Positions 50,758 through 61,002 are shown, numbered from the stretch's first letter. The stretch: 64,000 nt of DNA from Asanoa iriomotensis (GCF_016862515.1 NZ_BONC01000015.1:1-64000), one strand, 5' to 3'. The notes: a model not told the origin generated them from the sequence alone. Program-made: numbers and translations.

Positions 50758-51501
50758 CTATCGAGGTAGGCGGGGAATGCTCGCGATCAGCCGCTGGGTG
50801 TACGGATCCCGCGGACCGCCGAGCACCTCGCTCGTCGGACCCTGCTCCACCACACGCCCGCGTTCGAGCACGACCGTGTCGTCGCAGAGGCTGGCCACCG
50901 CGGCCAGGTCGTGGGAGACCATGACCAGGGTCAGGCCGCGGGTCGCGCGCAGCTCAGCCAACAGGTCGATGACACGGACCTTGGTGGTCACGTCCAGAGC
51001 GCTCACCGGCTCGTCTGCGAGCAGCACCGTCGGCTCCACGGCGATGGCGCGGGCGATCGCGATCCGCTGGCGCTGACCGCCGGAGAACTCGTGCGGATAG
51101 CGGTCCGCGGTGTCCGCCGGCAGGCCGACCGCGTCCAGAGCCGCCGCCACCCGCGACCCGTGGTCGGTGAAACCCAACGCCCGCAACGGCTCCGCGACGA
51201 TCCGCGAAACCTTCTGCCGAGGGTCCAAGGAGGAGTACGGGTCCTGGAACACCGTCTGCACGTGCCGCCGGAACGGCCGGGCGGCCCGATGACCGGTCGG
51301 CAGCGGCTGACCCTGGAAGAGCACGACGCCCGAGGTCGGGCGGCGCAGCCCGAGCAGCAGGCGCAGCAGCGTGGTCTTCCCGGCCGCCGACTCACCCACC
51401 AGCGCCACACTCCGCCCAGGAGTCACCCCGAACGAGACGCCGCTGAGTACGGGAGCGCCGTCGGCATACCGGAACCCGACGTCACGCGCCTCGAGAATCA
51501 T
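50758..51501 (-). CDS. peptide/nickel ABC importer, ATP-binding protein (DppF-like)
   Basis: A 247-aa ATPase. Walker A is ALVGESAAGKTTL, the signature is FSGGQRQRIAIARAI, Walker B is TVLLADEPVSALD and the H-loop is MVSHDLAAV. It lacks the C-terminal oligopeptide-binding extension (oligo_HPY) seen in full DppF. It is the last gene of a five-gene peptide importer operon and overlaps the preceding ATPase gene by 20 bp. Confidence 0.9.
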   Translation of the reverse strand: MILEARDVGFRYADGAPVLSGVSFGVTPGRSVALVGESAAGKTTLLRLLLGLRRPTSGVVLFQGQPLPTGHRAARPFRRHVQTVFQDPYSSLDPRQKVSRIVAEPLRALGFTDHGSRVAAALDAVGLPADTADRYPHEFSGGQRQRIAIARAIAVEPTVLLADEPVSALDVTTKVRVIDLLAELRATRGLTLVMVSHDLAAVASLCDDTVVLERGRVVEQGPTSEVLGGPRDPYTQRLIASIPRLPR

Positions 51502-52303
51502 CTGACACCTCCGGAGTCAGGTCGAGGGCGGCGTCGAGGCGGCGCGCGCTGGCCACCAGGGAACGGGTGTAGTCGTCGCCCGGGTTGGACAGGACCTCAG
51601 CCAGCGGGCCGGTGCGGACGGCGCGGCCTTGGGACAGGACCAGCACCTCGTCCGTGACCTTGCCGATCACCGCCAGGTCGTGGCTGACGAAGAGCAGGGC
51701 CATGTCGTGGGCCGCTGCCAGGCGGTCCAGCAGGGCGAGCACTTCCGCCTGGACCGTGACGTCCAAGGCCGTCGTCGGTTCGTCGGCGATCAGCAGCTTC
51801 GGGCGGCAGGCCAGGGCCATCGCGATCGCCGCGCGTTGCCGTTGGCCGCCGGAGACCTCGTGCGGGTAGGCGCCTGCGACCCGGGTCGGCAGGGCCACCT
51901 CGTCCAGGGCCGCGGCCACCGCCGATCGCAGGGCCGCGCCGCGCAGTCCGCGGTGGCGGCGCAGCGGTTCGGCGATCTGTTTGCCCAGGCGCATCAGCGG
52001 GTCGAGCGCGGTCGACGGCTCTTGGAAGACGACGGCGGCGGCGTGGCCGCGTACCCGGTCGAGCGTCCGGTCCCGGGCTCCGATGACCTGGGTTCCGTCC
52101 AGCAGCACGCTGCCCGTGGCCCGCAGGCCCGGCGGCAGCAGCCCGGTGACGGCCAGTGTCGTCAGCGACTTCCCCGACCCGGACTCGCCGATGAGGCCTA
52201 ACCGTTGACCTGGTTCCAGGGCGAAAGAGATGCGGTCGACAATGGGCTGACCTTCACCGGATTTCAACAGAATGCTGAGATCCGAAACCGACAGCAGACT
52301 CAT
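51482..52303 (-). CDS. peptide/nickel ABC importer, ATP-binding protein (DppD-like)
   Basis: A 273-aa ATPase. Walker A is LIGESGSGKSLTTLAV, the signature is VSGGQRQRAAIAMAL, Walker B is KLLIADEPTTALD and the H-loop is FVSHDLAVI. ATG at 52303 has GGAGG upstream and overlaps the stop of the DppC-like gene by ATGA, showing tight coupling. It pairs with the DppF-like ATPase. Confidence 0.92.
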   Translation of the reverse strand: MSLLSVSDLSILLKSGEGQPIVDRISFALEPGQRLGLIGESGSGKSLTTLAVTGLLPPGLRATGSVLLDGTQVIGARDRTLDRVRGHAAAVVFQEPSTALDPLMRLGKQIAEPLRRHRGLRGAALRSAVAAALDEVALPTRVAGAYPHEVSGGQRQRAAIAMALACRPKLLIADEPTTALDVTVQAEVLALLDRLAAAHDMALLFVSHDLAVIGKVTDEVLVLSQGRAVRTGPLAEVLSNPGDDYTRSLVASARRLDAALDLTPEVSDDSRGA

Positions 52304-53112
52304 CGGTGCCTCCGCCGGGTCGGGTCGGCGACGTCGCGCAGGCCGTCGGCGAGCAGGTTCACGCCGACCACCAGCACCACCAGCAGCACGCCGGGGGCGA
52401 TCGCGCCCACCGGTGCCGTCAGGACCGTCGACTGCGCCTCCTGGAGCAGCCGGCCCCAGGACGCGTTGGGTGGCGGTGGGCCGAGACCCAGGTACGACAG
52501 GCTGGCCTCGGCCAGCACCGCCAGGCCGAACTGGAGCGCGAGGTTCACGGCCAGCGTCGGCCAGATGTTCGGCAGCACGTGCGCCCACACGATCCGGGGC
52601 CAGCTCACACCGGACGTCCGGGCCGCGGTCACGTAGTCCATCGCCAGCACGCGCTTGGCCAGCACGCGGGTAAGTCGGGCGACGATCGCCGACATCGCGA
52701 GGCCGATCGCCACGATCGCCGACGCCAGGGACGCGCCGCGGGCCGCTACCACCAGCATCGCCAGGAGCAGCGTGGGGAAGGCGATCAGGATGTCCAGCAA
52801 CGCCGCGAGTGAGTCGTCGAGCCAGCGGTTGGCGAACGCGGCGAGCAATCCGGCCGCGCCGCCCAGCAGCGCGCCGAGTGCCACCGCGCCGGCGCCCACG
52901 GCGACCGCGATCCGGGCGCCGATCATCAGCCTGGTGAGCAGGTCGCGGCCGAGCTTGTCGGTGCCGAGGAGGTGGTGGGCGCCGGGGCCTTCGAGCCGGC
53001 CGCCCGTGGTGTCCGCGGCCGGGAACGGCGTCCAGAACAGCGACAGCAGCGCGACCGCCAGCACGACGGCCACCAGCACGATGCCCGTGACGAGGAAGGC
53101 TCGGCGTCTCAT
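52300..53112 (-). CDS. peptide/nickel ABC importer, permease (DppC-like)
   Basis: A 270-aa permease with six helices and the N-terminal DppC pattern HHLLGTDKLGRDLLTRLMIG. The cytoplasmic EAA-type loop follows in AARTSGVSWPRIVWAHVLPN. The ATG overlaps the DppB-like stop (ATGA). It forms the heterodimeric channel with DppB. Confidence 0.93.
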   Translation of the reverse strand: MRRRAFLVTGIVLVAVVLAVALLSLFWTPFPAADTTGGRLEGPGAHHLLGTDKLGRDLLTRLMIGARIAVAVGAGAVALGALLGGAAGLLAAFANRWLDDSLAALLDILIAFPTLLLAMLVVAARGASLASAIVAIGLAMSAIVARLTRVLAKRVLAMDYVTAARTSGVSWPRIVWAHVLPNIWPTLAVNLALQFGLAVLAEASLSYLGLGPPPPNASWGRLLQEAQSTVLTAPVGAIAPGVLLVVLVVGVNLLADGLRDVADPTRRRHR

Positions 53113-54068
53113 CGCCGGGCCACCGCGCCGCGCAGGCGTGGGTCGATCAGCCGCTGCGCCACGTCCGCCAGGAAGCCGACGACCAGCACCGCGAACGTGC
53201 TGACGAACAGCACACCCTGGATCACCGGGTAGTCGTGCTGCGCGATGCCGCGGACCAGCAGGCTGCCGAGCCCGGGCAGCGCGAACACGCTCTCGATGAC
53301 CACCGCGCCCAGGAACGTGGTGGCCAGTTCGATGCCGAGCACCGAGACCACCGGCACGGCCGCGTTGCGTACGCCGTGCCGCCACATCGCGCCCACGAAC
53401 GACGAGCCGAGCGCCCGCGCGGTCCGGATGTGGTCGCTGCCCAGCACGTCGAGGGTCGCCGACCGCACGTACCGGATCAGCGACGCGGCCATCACGACAG
53501 CGACGGTGACCACCGGGAGCACCAGGGCGGTGAGAGCGTCACCGAAGGCGGACCACCCGGCCGGGGGGAACCCGCCGGCCGGGAGGACACGCAGCCGCAG
53601 CGCGAACAGCCAGACCAATAGCAGACCCAGCCAGAACGCGGGTACGGCGATGCCGAGCTGCGACACGACCCCGACGAGCCCGCCGTACCAGGTGTGTGAC
53701 CGGTGCGCGGCGACGAACCCGACCGGCACCGCCACCACCACCGCGAGCACGAACGCGGCCAGCGTCAGCGGCACCGTGACCGCCAGGCGGCTGACGATCT
53801 CCGGGCCGACCGGCAGCGAGCTGACGAACGACGTGCCGAAGTGGAGGGTGGCGAGCTGGGACAGCCAGTGCCCGAACTGTGCCGGCAGCGGCCGGTCGGT
53901 GCCGATCTGGTGGCGGGCGGCGGCGACCTGGTCGGGCGTCGCGCCGACGGACAGCAGCGCGTTGGCCGGGTCGCCGGGCAACAGCCGCAGCAGCACGAAC
54001 AGCACGATGCTGGCCAGGAAGAGCGTGCCGACCAGCAGCGCCGCCCGCCGCACCAGATAGCGGGTCAT
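53109..54068 (-). CDS. peptide/nickel ABC importer, permease (DppB-like)
   Basis: A 319-aa permease. The N-terminus MTRYLVRRAALLVGTLFLAS is the standard DppB opening, and the EAA loop is DHIRTARALGSSFVGAMWRH. Further diagnostic segments are RLLPGDPANALL and FALPGLGSLLVRGI. It overlaps the substrate-binding protein stop by ATGA. Confidence 0.93.
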   Translation of the reverse strand: MTRYLVRRAALLVGTLFLASIVLFVLLRLLPGDPANALLSVGATPDQVAAARHQIGTDRPLPAQFGHWLSQLATLHFGTSFVSSLPVGPEIVSRLAVTVPLTLAAFVLAVVVAVPVGFVAAHRSHTWYGGLVGVVSQLGIAVPAFWLGLLLVWLFALRLRVLPAGGFPPAGWSAFGDALTALVLPVVTVAVVMAASLIRYVRSATLDVLGSDHIRTARALGSSFVGAMWRHGVRNAAVPVVSVLGIELATTFLGAVVIESVFALPGLGSLLVRGIAQHDYPVIQGVLFVSTFAVLVVGFLADVAQRLIDPRLRGAVARR

Positions 54069-55576
54069 CCCTTGCTGATGCCGTATGCGAAGAACTGCGA
54101 GTTGAGCCCGTTGACCGGGTAGCCGGACAGCTTTGTCGACGCGACCACGATCTGCGGGTAGAGGTAGAGCCAGTCGCTCGCGGCGTCCTCGGCGATCTGG
54201 CGGTCGGCCTTCTTGAGCAGCTCGGTCTGGTCGGCCTCCGAGGACGCCTGCTCGGCCTGCTTGATCCAGTCGGTGACCTGCGGGTTGTCGTAACCCCAGT
54301 AGAAGGACGGGTCGCCGTACCAGACGACGTCGCGGTCGTTGACGTGCTCCTGCAGCGTCGCCGTGAAGTCCTTGTTCTGGTAGACCTTCGTGTACCACTG
54401 GTCGGGCGTGATCACGTTGATGTTGACCGTGATGCCGACCTTGGCCAGCTCCGACTTGACGAACGCCGCGACGGTGGGGTGCGGGTCGTAGTTGGGCGTG
54501 TCCAATGTGAACGAGAACCCGCCGGCGTGCCCGGCGTCGGCCAACAGCTTCCGGGCTTCGTCCACGTTGTACGCGTTGACGCCGGTCAGGTCGGTGTGCC
54601 ACGGGTCGCTCGGCGGCACCATCGAGCCGATCAGCGTGCCGTGGTCGCCCCAGATCGACTGCAGCAGCTTCTTGTCGTCGATGGCGGCGCTGACCGCCTT
54701 GCGCACCTTCACGTCGTTGAACGGCGCGACCCGGTCGTTGAACGCGAGGAGCAGCTTGGTGGTCGACTTCCCGTCGTTGACCTTGTAGGCCGGGTTGTCG
54801 GTGAACTGTGCCAGCGCGTCCGGGTTCTGCTCGCTGGTGACGACGTCGACGGCGTTGGTCAGCAGTGCGTTGTCGAGGGCACTGCCGTCAGTGAAATAGT
54901 GGAACACCACGCCGCCGTTGGTGGCCGGCGTGCCCCAGTAGGAGGGGCTCTTCGTCAGCGACAGTGACGAGCCGCGCTTCCAGCTGTCGAGCTTGTAGGG
55001 GCCGGTGCCGTCCTCCTTGGCCTGCAGGTTGCCGGCCTGGTCGTTGACGATCCAGACGTAGCTCAGGTTGTAGACGAACGAGATCGACCGGGTGGCCAGG
55101 GTGATCGTGACGGTCTTCGGGTCCGGCGTGGCGATCTGCTTGATCTCCGGGAAGCTGCTCTTGCGCGCCGACTTGGAGTCGGGAGCGAGCACCTTCTCGA
55201 TGCTGTATTTCACGTCGGCGGAGGTGAGTTGCTTCCCCGAGTGAAAGGTCACACCATCGCGAAGGGTGAACGTATACACGAGGCCGTCGGGGCTGACCGT
55301 GTGCGCGGCGGCCAGCAGCGGCTCGACCTTGCCGTCGTCGGTCAGCCGGAACAGCCCTTCGTAGACGTTGCCGTTGAACGCCTCGGTGATGCCCTGACCG
55401 CCGCCGGCGGTGTTGTCGAGGTTCTGCGGTTCGTAGAGGGAGCCGACCTGGACGACGGCATTGGGGTCGGCGGACGCGCCGGCAGTGGCGGCGCCACCGC
55501 CGGCCGAGCCGCAGGCCGCCAAGGCCACAGCGGTCGCGAGGGCGGCGCCGAGCAGCGCGATTCGTTGCTTCTTCAC
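54065..55576 (-). CDS. peptide ABC importer substrate-binding lipoprotein
   Basis: A 503-aa SBP_bac_5 family lipoprotein with lipobox VALAACG and Cys near residue 21. It has the family segments LVYTFTLRDGVTFHSGKQLT and AVSAAIDDKKLLQSIWGDHG. GTG at 55576 has CGGAG upstream; an ATG seven codons earlier is less likely. It leads the importer operon. Its ligand is unknown; oligopeptides or nickel chelates are typical. Confidence 0.92.
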   Translation of the reverse strand: MKKQRIALLGAALATAVALAACGSAGGGAATAGASADPNAVVQVGSLYEPQNLDNTAGGGQGITEAFNGNVYEGLFRLTDDGKVEPLLAAAHTVSPDGLVYTFTLRDGVTFHSGKQLTSADVKYSIEKVLAPDSKSARKSSFPEIKQIATPDPKTVTITLATRSISFVYNLSYVWIVNDQAGNLQAKEDGTGPYKLDSWKRGSSLSLTKSPSYWGTPATNGGVVFHYFTDGSALDNALLTNAVDVVTSEQNPDALAQFTDNPAYKVNDGKSTTKLLLAFNDRVAPFNDVKVRKAVSAAIDDKKLLQSIWGDHGTLIGSMVPPSDPWHTDLTGVNAYNVDEARKLLADAGHAGGFSFTLDTPNYDPHPTVAAFVKSELAKVGITVNINVITPDQWYTKVYQNKDFTATLQEHVNDRDVVWYGDPSFYWGYDNPQVTDWIKQAEQASSEADQTELLKKADRQIAEDAASDWLYLYPQIVVASTKLSGYPVNGLNSQFFAYGISKG

Positions 55577-55613
55577 GTGTTTGTCTCCGGCATGCAAAAA
55601 AGAAATGGGGGGT

Positions 55614-56336
55614 TCAGTGCGCCTGGAAGCCGCCGCGGAAAAGTGGCAGCTTCTCGCCGGCGGTGACCGGCCGGCGGAAGCGGTTCTGCCGCGGCGGCAT
55701 GGGACAGTTGTATTGCCCGGAGAAACCGCACGGCGGCACGTAGGCCTGGTTGAAGTCGAGCACGACCCGGTCGGCGCCGGGAGCGCGCGGCACGATCAGG
55801 AACCGGCCCGCGCCGTACGAGGTGACGCCGTTGGTCTCGTCGCCGAAGACCAGCAGCAGCGTCCCGTCGTCGTCGAACGCGTCGAGGGCGTAGTCGACGC
55901 CGTCGAGCGTGAAGAGGATGTCGCCGGGCACGGCGAGGTCCCGGGTCAGGCCGTTGTCACGCAGGTGCTCGAACGCGACCTGTCGCGGCAGATCCTGGGG
56001 CACGAACCGCGCCTCGACGACCCAGGCCGGGTCGAACGGGTAGGCGTCGATGCCCGCGAAGTGCCGGTTGGCCGGCGAGTCGGCGTCGAAGCGCCGCACA
56101 CCGTGCTCGACCCCGCCGGTGACCAGGTCGCGCCGCTGGATCGGCACGCTGCCGGGGTGGTCCTCGACGCGGGCGCCCCAGATGGTCTCGACGAGCGCGA
56201 GGTTGCCCTCGGGCCCGGTGACCCGCGCGATCCGGGCGTCGCGCCACGCCGGCCAGCCGGCACGGGCGCGGTCGACCGCCGCGGTGGGGGCGTGGAGCGT
56301 GGGCACGGGCGGCTCGTCTTTCCGATCGGGGTGCAT
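55614..56336 (-). CDS. DUF1684 protein
   Basis: A 240-aa DUF1684 protein. The signature DFNQAYVPPCGFSGQYNCPM near the C-terminus and the later PPRQNR are diagnostic, with FGDETNGVTSYGAGRFL before it. There is no signal peptide. Its function is unknown in general. It lies upstream of the peptide importer operon, with 37 bp to the substrate-binding gene, so it may belong to the same transcript. Confidence 0.88.
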   Translation of the reverse strand: MHPDRKDEPPVPTLHAPTAAVDRARAGWPAWRDARIARVTGPEGNLALVETIWGARVEDHPGSVPIQRRDLVTGGVEHGVRRFDADSPANRHFAGIDAYPFDPAWVVEARFVPQDLPRQVAFEHLRDNGLTRDLAVPGDILFTLDGVDYALDAFDDDGTLLLVFGDETNGVTSYGAGRFLIVPRAPGADRVVLDFNQAYVPPCGFSGQYNCPMPPRQNRFRRPVTAGEKLPLFRGGFQAH

Positions 56337-56437
56337 AACTCGGCTTAACCTACTGCCTTGGTGGGTTAATCCGTCCAGTGCCCTTGATCACAAGGGCGGG
56401 ACGGCCTGCCGAGGAGATCATTCGTACAGTGGCCCGC

Positions 56438-57403
56438 ATGGATGAGCTGCTCACGGCCGCCGAACGGGAGGCGTACCGGCTGCTGGTCCGGCTCGGTCAG
56501 GCCGACACGGCGGAGCTCGCGGCGGCCCTGCCGGCCGGCGACGCCGCGGCACTGCTGGCCGCGTTAAGGGCAAAAGGCCTGGTCAGCGCGGGCACGGTGG
56601 CCCGGCCGCTGGCACCCGACGTGGCGCTCGGCGACGCGCTGCTGCGCCGCCAGGAGATGCTCGACGACGCCCGGCGCACGGTCGCGGCGCTCAGCGAGGA
56701 CTACCGCCGCCACAGCCGCCGCCGCGACGCGGACCACCTGGTCGAGGTCATCGTCGGCCGCGACGCGCTGCGGGGCCGGCTGCGGGAGATGCAGGACGGC
56801 GCCCGCACGGAGATCCTCTGGTTCTGCCGCGCGAACCCGCTCGCGATGGCGGGCCCGGACAACACCGAGGAGGACTCGGCGCTGGCCCGCGGGGTCCGGT
56901 ACCGGGCGATCTACGAGCGGGAACTGCTGGAGAAGCCGGGGGAGCTGCCCAGCATCCTGGCGTCGATGGCGGCCGGCGAGCACGCCCGGACCCTGCCGGC
57001 ACTGCCGGTGCGGCTCGCGATCGCCGACCGTGAGCTGGCCATCTGCCCGCTCGTGCCCGACGAGGCGCGGGATCTGGGCGAGCCGACCGCGGCGCTGATC
57101 CGCTCCAGCGAGCTGCTCGACGCGCTCGTGGCGCTCTTCGAGAGCTTCTGGGAGCGGGCGACCCCGCTGCGCGCCGACGGCTCCGCGGCCGACGACCTGA
57201 GCGAGGCCGAGGTGCTGCTGCTGTCGCTGGTCGTCTCGGGCCTGCCCGACAAGTCCATCGCCACGCACCTGGGCGTGAGCAAACGGACGGTGCAGCGCCG
57301 CCTGGACCGCCTGATGGGCCTGGCGGGCGTCGACACCCGCACAGGCCTGGCGTTCCAGGCAGCCCGCCGAGGCTGGTTGACCGCCCCGGCGGGCCGTTCC
57401 TGA
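56438..57403 (+). CDS. LuxR-type helix-turn-helix regulator with TrmB-like N-terminus
   Basis: A 321-aa regulator. The N-terminal winged region (EREAYRLLVRLGQADTAELA) resembles TrmB-type sensors. The C-terminal LuxR helix-turn-helix is LSEAEVLLLSLVVSGLPDKS with ATHLGVSKRTVQRRLDRLM at about 270-305. The middle domain (GARTEILWFCRANPLAMAG) is the ligand-binding-like region. It is divergent from DUF1684 and the importer operon, so it is a natural candidate controller of those genes. The ATG at 56438 is preferred. Confidence 0.88.
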   Translation: MDELLTAAEREAYRLLVRLGQADTAELAAALPAGDAAALLAALRAKGLVSAGTVARPLAPDVALGDALLRRQEMLDDARRTVAALSEDYRRHSRRRDADHLVEVIVGRDALRGRLREMQDGARTEILWFCRANPLAMAGPDNTEEDSALARGVRYRAIYERELLEKPGELPSILASMAAGEHARTLPALPVRLAIADRELAICPLVPDEARDLGEPTAALIRSSELLDALVALFESFWERATPLRADGSAADDLSEAEVLLLSLVVSGLPDKSIATHLGVSKRTVQRRLDRLMGLAGVDTRTGLAFQAARRGWLTAPAGRS

Positions 57404-57407
57404 AGCG

Positions 57408-60400
57408 TCAGGCGCGGGGATACGCGCGGATGACGGTCTGGTCGATGCTGTTCCCGGCCCGGTCGGTGGCCCGCACCCGCAGCGACACCGGGGTGTCACC
57501 AGAAGGCACGACCACGGTGCCGTCCCGCACCGACGCCGACTTCCACCGTGCACCGTCGTCAGTGGACACCTCGACACGCAGGTCCCGCAGCTTCGCGTTG
57601 AAGGCCAGGGCGACACCATCGCGGCGTACGGAATAGTCCACAGTCAACAGAGGCAGATCCCCGGCCGCACCGGAGCGGAACGTCCACTCCGTCGAGGTGC
57701 GGATGCCCACCGTCCAGTCGTCGCCGCCGTGTGCCGTGGTGACCCGCAACCGGTAGGCCGCGTCACCCGGCGTCGTGTCGACGTTCTGCCAACCGTCGGG
57801 CAGCTCGGCGAGCACCGTCCCGTCGCGCCACAGGGTCGCGCTCGCCTCCGGGATGTGCTCGTAATGGCCTTCGCTGTCGACCAGGCCCGGCACCCGCAGC
57901 CGCAGCACGTCGCCCACCCGGCTCGAACCGAGGTCCGTCGGCCGGACGACCGGCGCACCCCAGCTCTCCTGCGAGCGCCCCGGCTTGACCGACTTCGGCT
58001 GGTCGCGGAAGCCCGTCATCAGCGGACCCCAGCCCCACGGGTAGCCGTCGGACACGTAGTGCTGCCACAGCGAGTCGCCGGCAGACACCCACTCCTCCCG
58101 GACCGAGGGCGTGCGGGCGTCGCGGGACGTGTCGTTCCACGCGTACTCCTGCCACGGCCGCCAGCCGAACCGCTGCTCGCGTACCCAGTCGAAACCGCCG
58201 TTGTCCGCGTAGCGGGTCGTGACCCGCTGGCTGTTGGCCGGCGTCACCTTGTGCACCACCTGGGCGGGGATGCGCCCGGGGGAGACCTGGATGACGTCGT
58301 AGAGGTACGGGCTCGACGTGGTCAGCTTGAGCTCCAACGTGGACCGTCGCGTCAGTGCCGCGGCGGTGGGCTCGTCGAGCACCAGCGAGACGACCGGCAG
58401 GCGTTCGCCGTCCGGCGTCCAGCTCGTCCACGTGGAGAAGTCCGGTGGCCGCACGAGCAGGGCGACCGCCGCCCCGGCCCGGGCCGCCGCGTCGATGCGG
58501 GCCAGCTCGTCCTGCTCGTCCGCCGGGATCAGCACGGCCTTGCCGCGCACGTCCCGGTCGCCCCAGTTGGCCAGGGCGAAGCGGCGGGTGCCGGCGTAGG
58601 CGGGGGAGTTGCCCATCAGGTTGAGGTCCACCGGGCCCTTGACGCCCGGCACCCGCGCCTCGACCATCGGAGCCACCAGTTGCCAGCGGGACGAGAACTC
58701 GAAGCTGCCCGCCCGTACCCGATCGGTCGGCACGGTGTTGACCTGCTCCACGTTGCTGAAGTGCATGACGCCGTGGGCGATCGACCGGCCGGTGCCCGTC
58801 ACCCGGTGCGCGTAGTAGCTGAGCACCGTCTGCTGCTCGGCCGGCTTCGGGGTCTCGATCCGGATCGGGCGGCCCTTGCGGGCGTCGACGACCACCTCGA
58901 TGTCGCGGTCGACCGTCAGCTCCGGGATGAGGGTCACGTTGGCCTGCTCGTCGTTGCGGGCGCCGTCCTCGAACACCGCCTGCAGGATGAACGTCCCCTC
59001 TCGGACCTCGAACGTCGAACCGCCCTCGCCGGCCCAGGCGAGGATGTCGGAGCGGGCGTCGTCGCCGAAGAGGGTCACCACCGGGACCATGGTCGGCTGG
59101 CCCGTGCGGTCCAGGGCGCGGACCGTGACGTGGTGGACCGGGCCGTCCTTGACGGCGCCGACGGCGGTGGTGACCCGCACGCCGGTGGCGGTCGCGGTGA
59201 TCCAGCCGCTGAGGGTGCCGACTGGGAGGGTGCCGAAGTCGACGGTCGCGTCGACGGTGGCGGTGCCGTCGGCGGGGACGGTGACGGTGGTGGCGCTGAG
59301 CGTGACCGCGGCCGGGCCCGTCAGCGCGAGGGTCACGGGGGTGCTGCCGCTGTTGGCGTACGTGATGGTGCGTCTGCCGTCGGTCGGTGGCTCGCCGACG
59401 GTGTGCAGGCCGAAGTCGGCGATGCCCGTGCCCGTGACGGCCTGTGCGCTCGCGCGGGCCACGTCGACGCGGCCGGCGCCCTGCGCGTACACCGGCTGAT
59501 CCGGCGCGGTTGCCGCTGTGCTGACCAGCGCGTCCTTGATCTTCGTGCCGGTCCAGTCCGGGTGCTGCTGGGCCAGGATCGCGGCGGCGCCGGCGACGTG
59601 CGGGGTCGCCATCGAGGTCCCGGACGCGGCCGTGTAGCGGGCGTCGACCGGCGTGCCCATGGTCGTGCCGGCGGCGCGGGCGGCGACGATGTCGACACCG
59701 GGCGCGGTGATCTCGGGCTTGAGGCCCTGGTCGCCGACGCGGGGGCCGCGGCTGGAGAAGCTGGCTAGCTTGTCCTGGCGGTCGACGGCGCCGACGGTCA
59801 GCGCGCTGCGGGCCGCGCCCGGTGCGCCGACGGTGCCGGCACCGCCCGCGTTGCCGGCCGCGATCACGAACAGGGCGCCGCTGCGCTCGCTCAACTCGTC
59901 GACGGCGAGGCTCATCGGGTCCAGCCCGTCGGTCGGTTCGCCGCCGAGGCTCATGCTGACGACCTTGGCGCCGCTGTCGACGGCCCACTGCATGCCCTCG
60001 ATGATCTGCGACTCGTACCCGGATCCGCTGTCGTCGAGGACCTTGCCGACGAGCAGGTTCGCGCCGTACGCGATGCCCTTGCGGCGCCCGTCCGACGCGG
60101 CGCCGGTGCCGGCGATGGTGGACGCGACGTGCGTACCGTGGCCGTGGTGGTCGACCGCGTCTGCGCTGAGGCTGAAGTTGCGGGCCTGCGCGACCTTGCC
60201 GACCAGGTCGGGGTGGGTGGCGTCGACGCCGGTGTCGAGCACGGCGACGGTGACGCCGCGCCCGTCGAGGCCGCGCTGCCACGCTTGCGGCGCGCCGATC
60301 TGTGCGGCGCTCTGGTCGAGGGCGGCGCGGACCTTGCCGTCGAGCCAGATGGTGCCCTGCGCCGTCCGGGCGGCGGGGTTGGTCTGGGCCCGCCAGAAGT

Positions 60401-60866
60401 CGGCGAGGGTGTCCTTGGCCGGTGCGATCGCGCTCGCGCCGATGCTCGGGAGGTTCGGTGCGGTGCGCTGGTTGACGCCGCCGCGGACGATCAGCGGCAG
60501 GGTCCTGGTGGCCGCGTCGCCGTAGCCGTCCGCGATGAGCCGGCGCACGTCGAAGAGGTCGACGTCGAGACGCTTCGCTTCGATCAGGGGCACGGCGTCG
60601 CTGGGCACGACCCGCAGCCCGCCGTCGACCTCCAGGGTGTGGAACGTGATGCGCTCGCGGCCCTCGGCCGGCTGCACGGTGGCGGCGTAGCGGCCGTCGG
60701 CGGCCTGGACGAGGCTGACGGTGTCGCCGGTGACGAGGGTGATCTGGGCGCCGGTCGGTTTGGCGGCGGGGGTGGCCGCGGTCCCGGGTGGGGATCCGTG
60801 GGCCACCGCGGCTCCGGGCAGGACCGCCACACCGACGGCGAGGCCGGCGAGCAGACGACTGAACAT
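57408..60866 (-). CDS. secreted subtilisin-family (S8) serine protease, large
   Basis: A 1152-aa exported protease. The signal peptide ends near VAHG at residue 24. After a propeptide, the catalytic domain has Asp211 (VLDTGVDATHPD), His243 (HGHGTHVAST) and Ser418 (SGTSMATPHVAG), with oxyanion Asn in AAGNAGGAG. The C-terminal 650 residues carry Ig-like strands (TVPADGTATVDATVDFGTLP) and a beta-rich end with RVRATDRAGNSIDQ. The ATG at 60866 has AAGGAG upstream. It probably degrades extracellular protein. Confidence 0.93.
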   Translation of the reverse strand: MFSRLLAGLAVGVAVLPGAAVAHGSPPGTAATPAAKPTGAQITLVTGDTVSLVQAADGRYAATVQPAEGRERITFHTLEVDGGLRVVPSDAVPLIEAKRLDVDLFDVRRLIADGYGDAATRTLPLIVRGGVNQRTAPNLPSIGASAIAPAKDTLADFWRAQTNPAARTAQGTIWLDGKVRAALDQSAAQIGAPQAWQRGLDGRGVTVAVLDTGVDATHPDLVGKVAQARNFSLSADAVDHHGHGTHVASTIAGTGAASDGRRKGIAYGANLLVGKVLDDSGSGYESQIIEGMQWAVDSGAKVVSMSLGGEPTDGLDPMSLAVDELSERSGALFVIAAGNAGGAGTVGAPGAARSALTVGAVDRQDKLASFSSRGPRVGDQGLKPEITAPGVDIVAARAAGTTMGTPVDARYTAASGTSMATPHVAGAAAILAQQHPDWTGTKIKDALVSTAATAPDQPVYAQGAGRVDVARASAQAVTGTGIADFGLHTVGEPPTDGRRTITYANSGSTPVTLALTGPAAVTLSATTVTVPADGTATVDATVDFGTLPVGTLSGWITATATGVRVTTAVGAVKDGPVHHVTVRALDRTGQPTMVPVVTLFGDDARSDILAWAGEGGSTFEVREGTFILQAVFEDGARNDEQANVTLIPELTVDRDIEVVVDARKGRPIRIETPKPAEQQTVLSYYAHRVTGTGRSIAHGVMHFSNVEQVNTVPTDRVRAGSFEFSSRWQLVAPMVEARVPGVKGPVDLNLMGNSPAYAGTRRFALANWGDRDVRGKAVLIPADEQDELARIDAAARAGAAVALLVRPPDFSTWTSWTPDGERLPVVSLVLDEPTAAALTRRSTLELKLTTSSPYLYDVIQVSPGRIPAQVVHKVTPANSQRVTTRYADNGGFDWVREQRFGWRPWQEYAWNDTSRDARTPSVREEWVSAGDSLWQHYVSDGYPWGWGPLMTGFRDQPKSVKPGRSQESWGAPVVRPTDLGSSRVGDVLRLRVPGLVDSEGHYEHIPEASATLWRDGTVLAELPDGWQNVDTTPGDAAYRLRVTTAHGGDDWTVGIRTSTEWTFRSGAAGDLPLLTVDYSVRRDGVALAFNAKLRDLRVEVSTDDGARWKSASVRDGTVVVPSGDTPVSLRVRATDRAGNSIDQTVIRAYPRA

Positions 60867-61002
60867 GGGGGACTCCTTCGCGCGGTGGTTCGCTGCTCGC
60901 ATCCTGGAGTCTCGATATTCATGTTCGTGTTACCTGAGCCTGCCGCAGTGCGGACATGGCGCGATGTGGACACATTTGCCGGCGTCTTGACATGATGCGG
61001 CA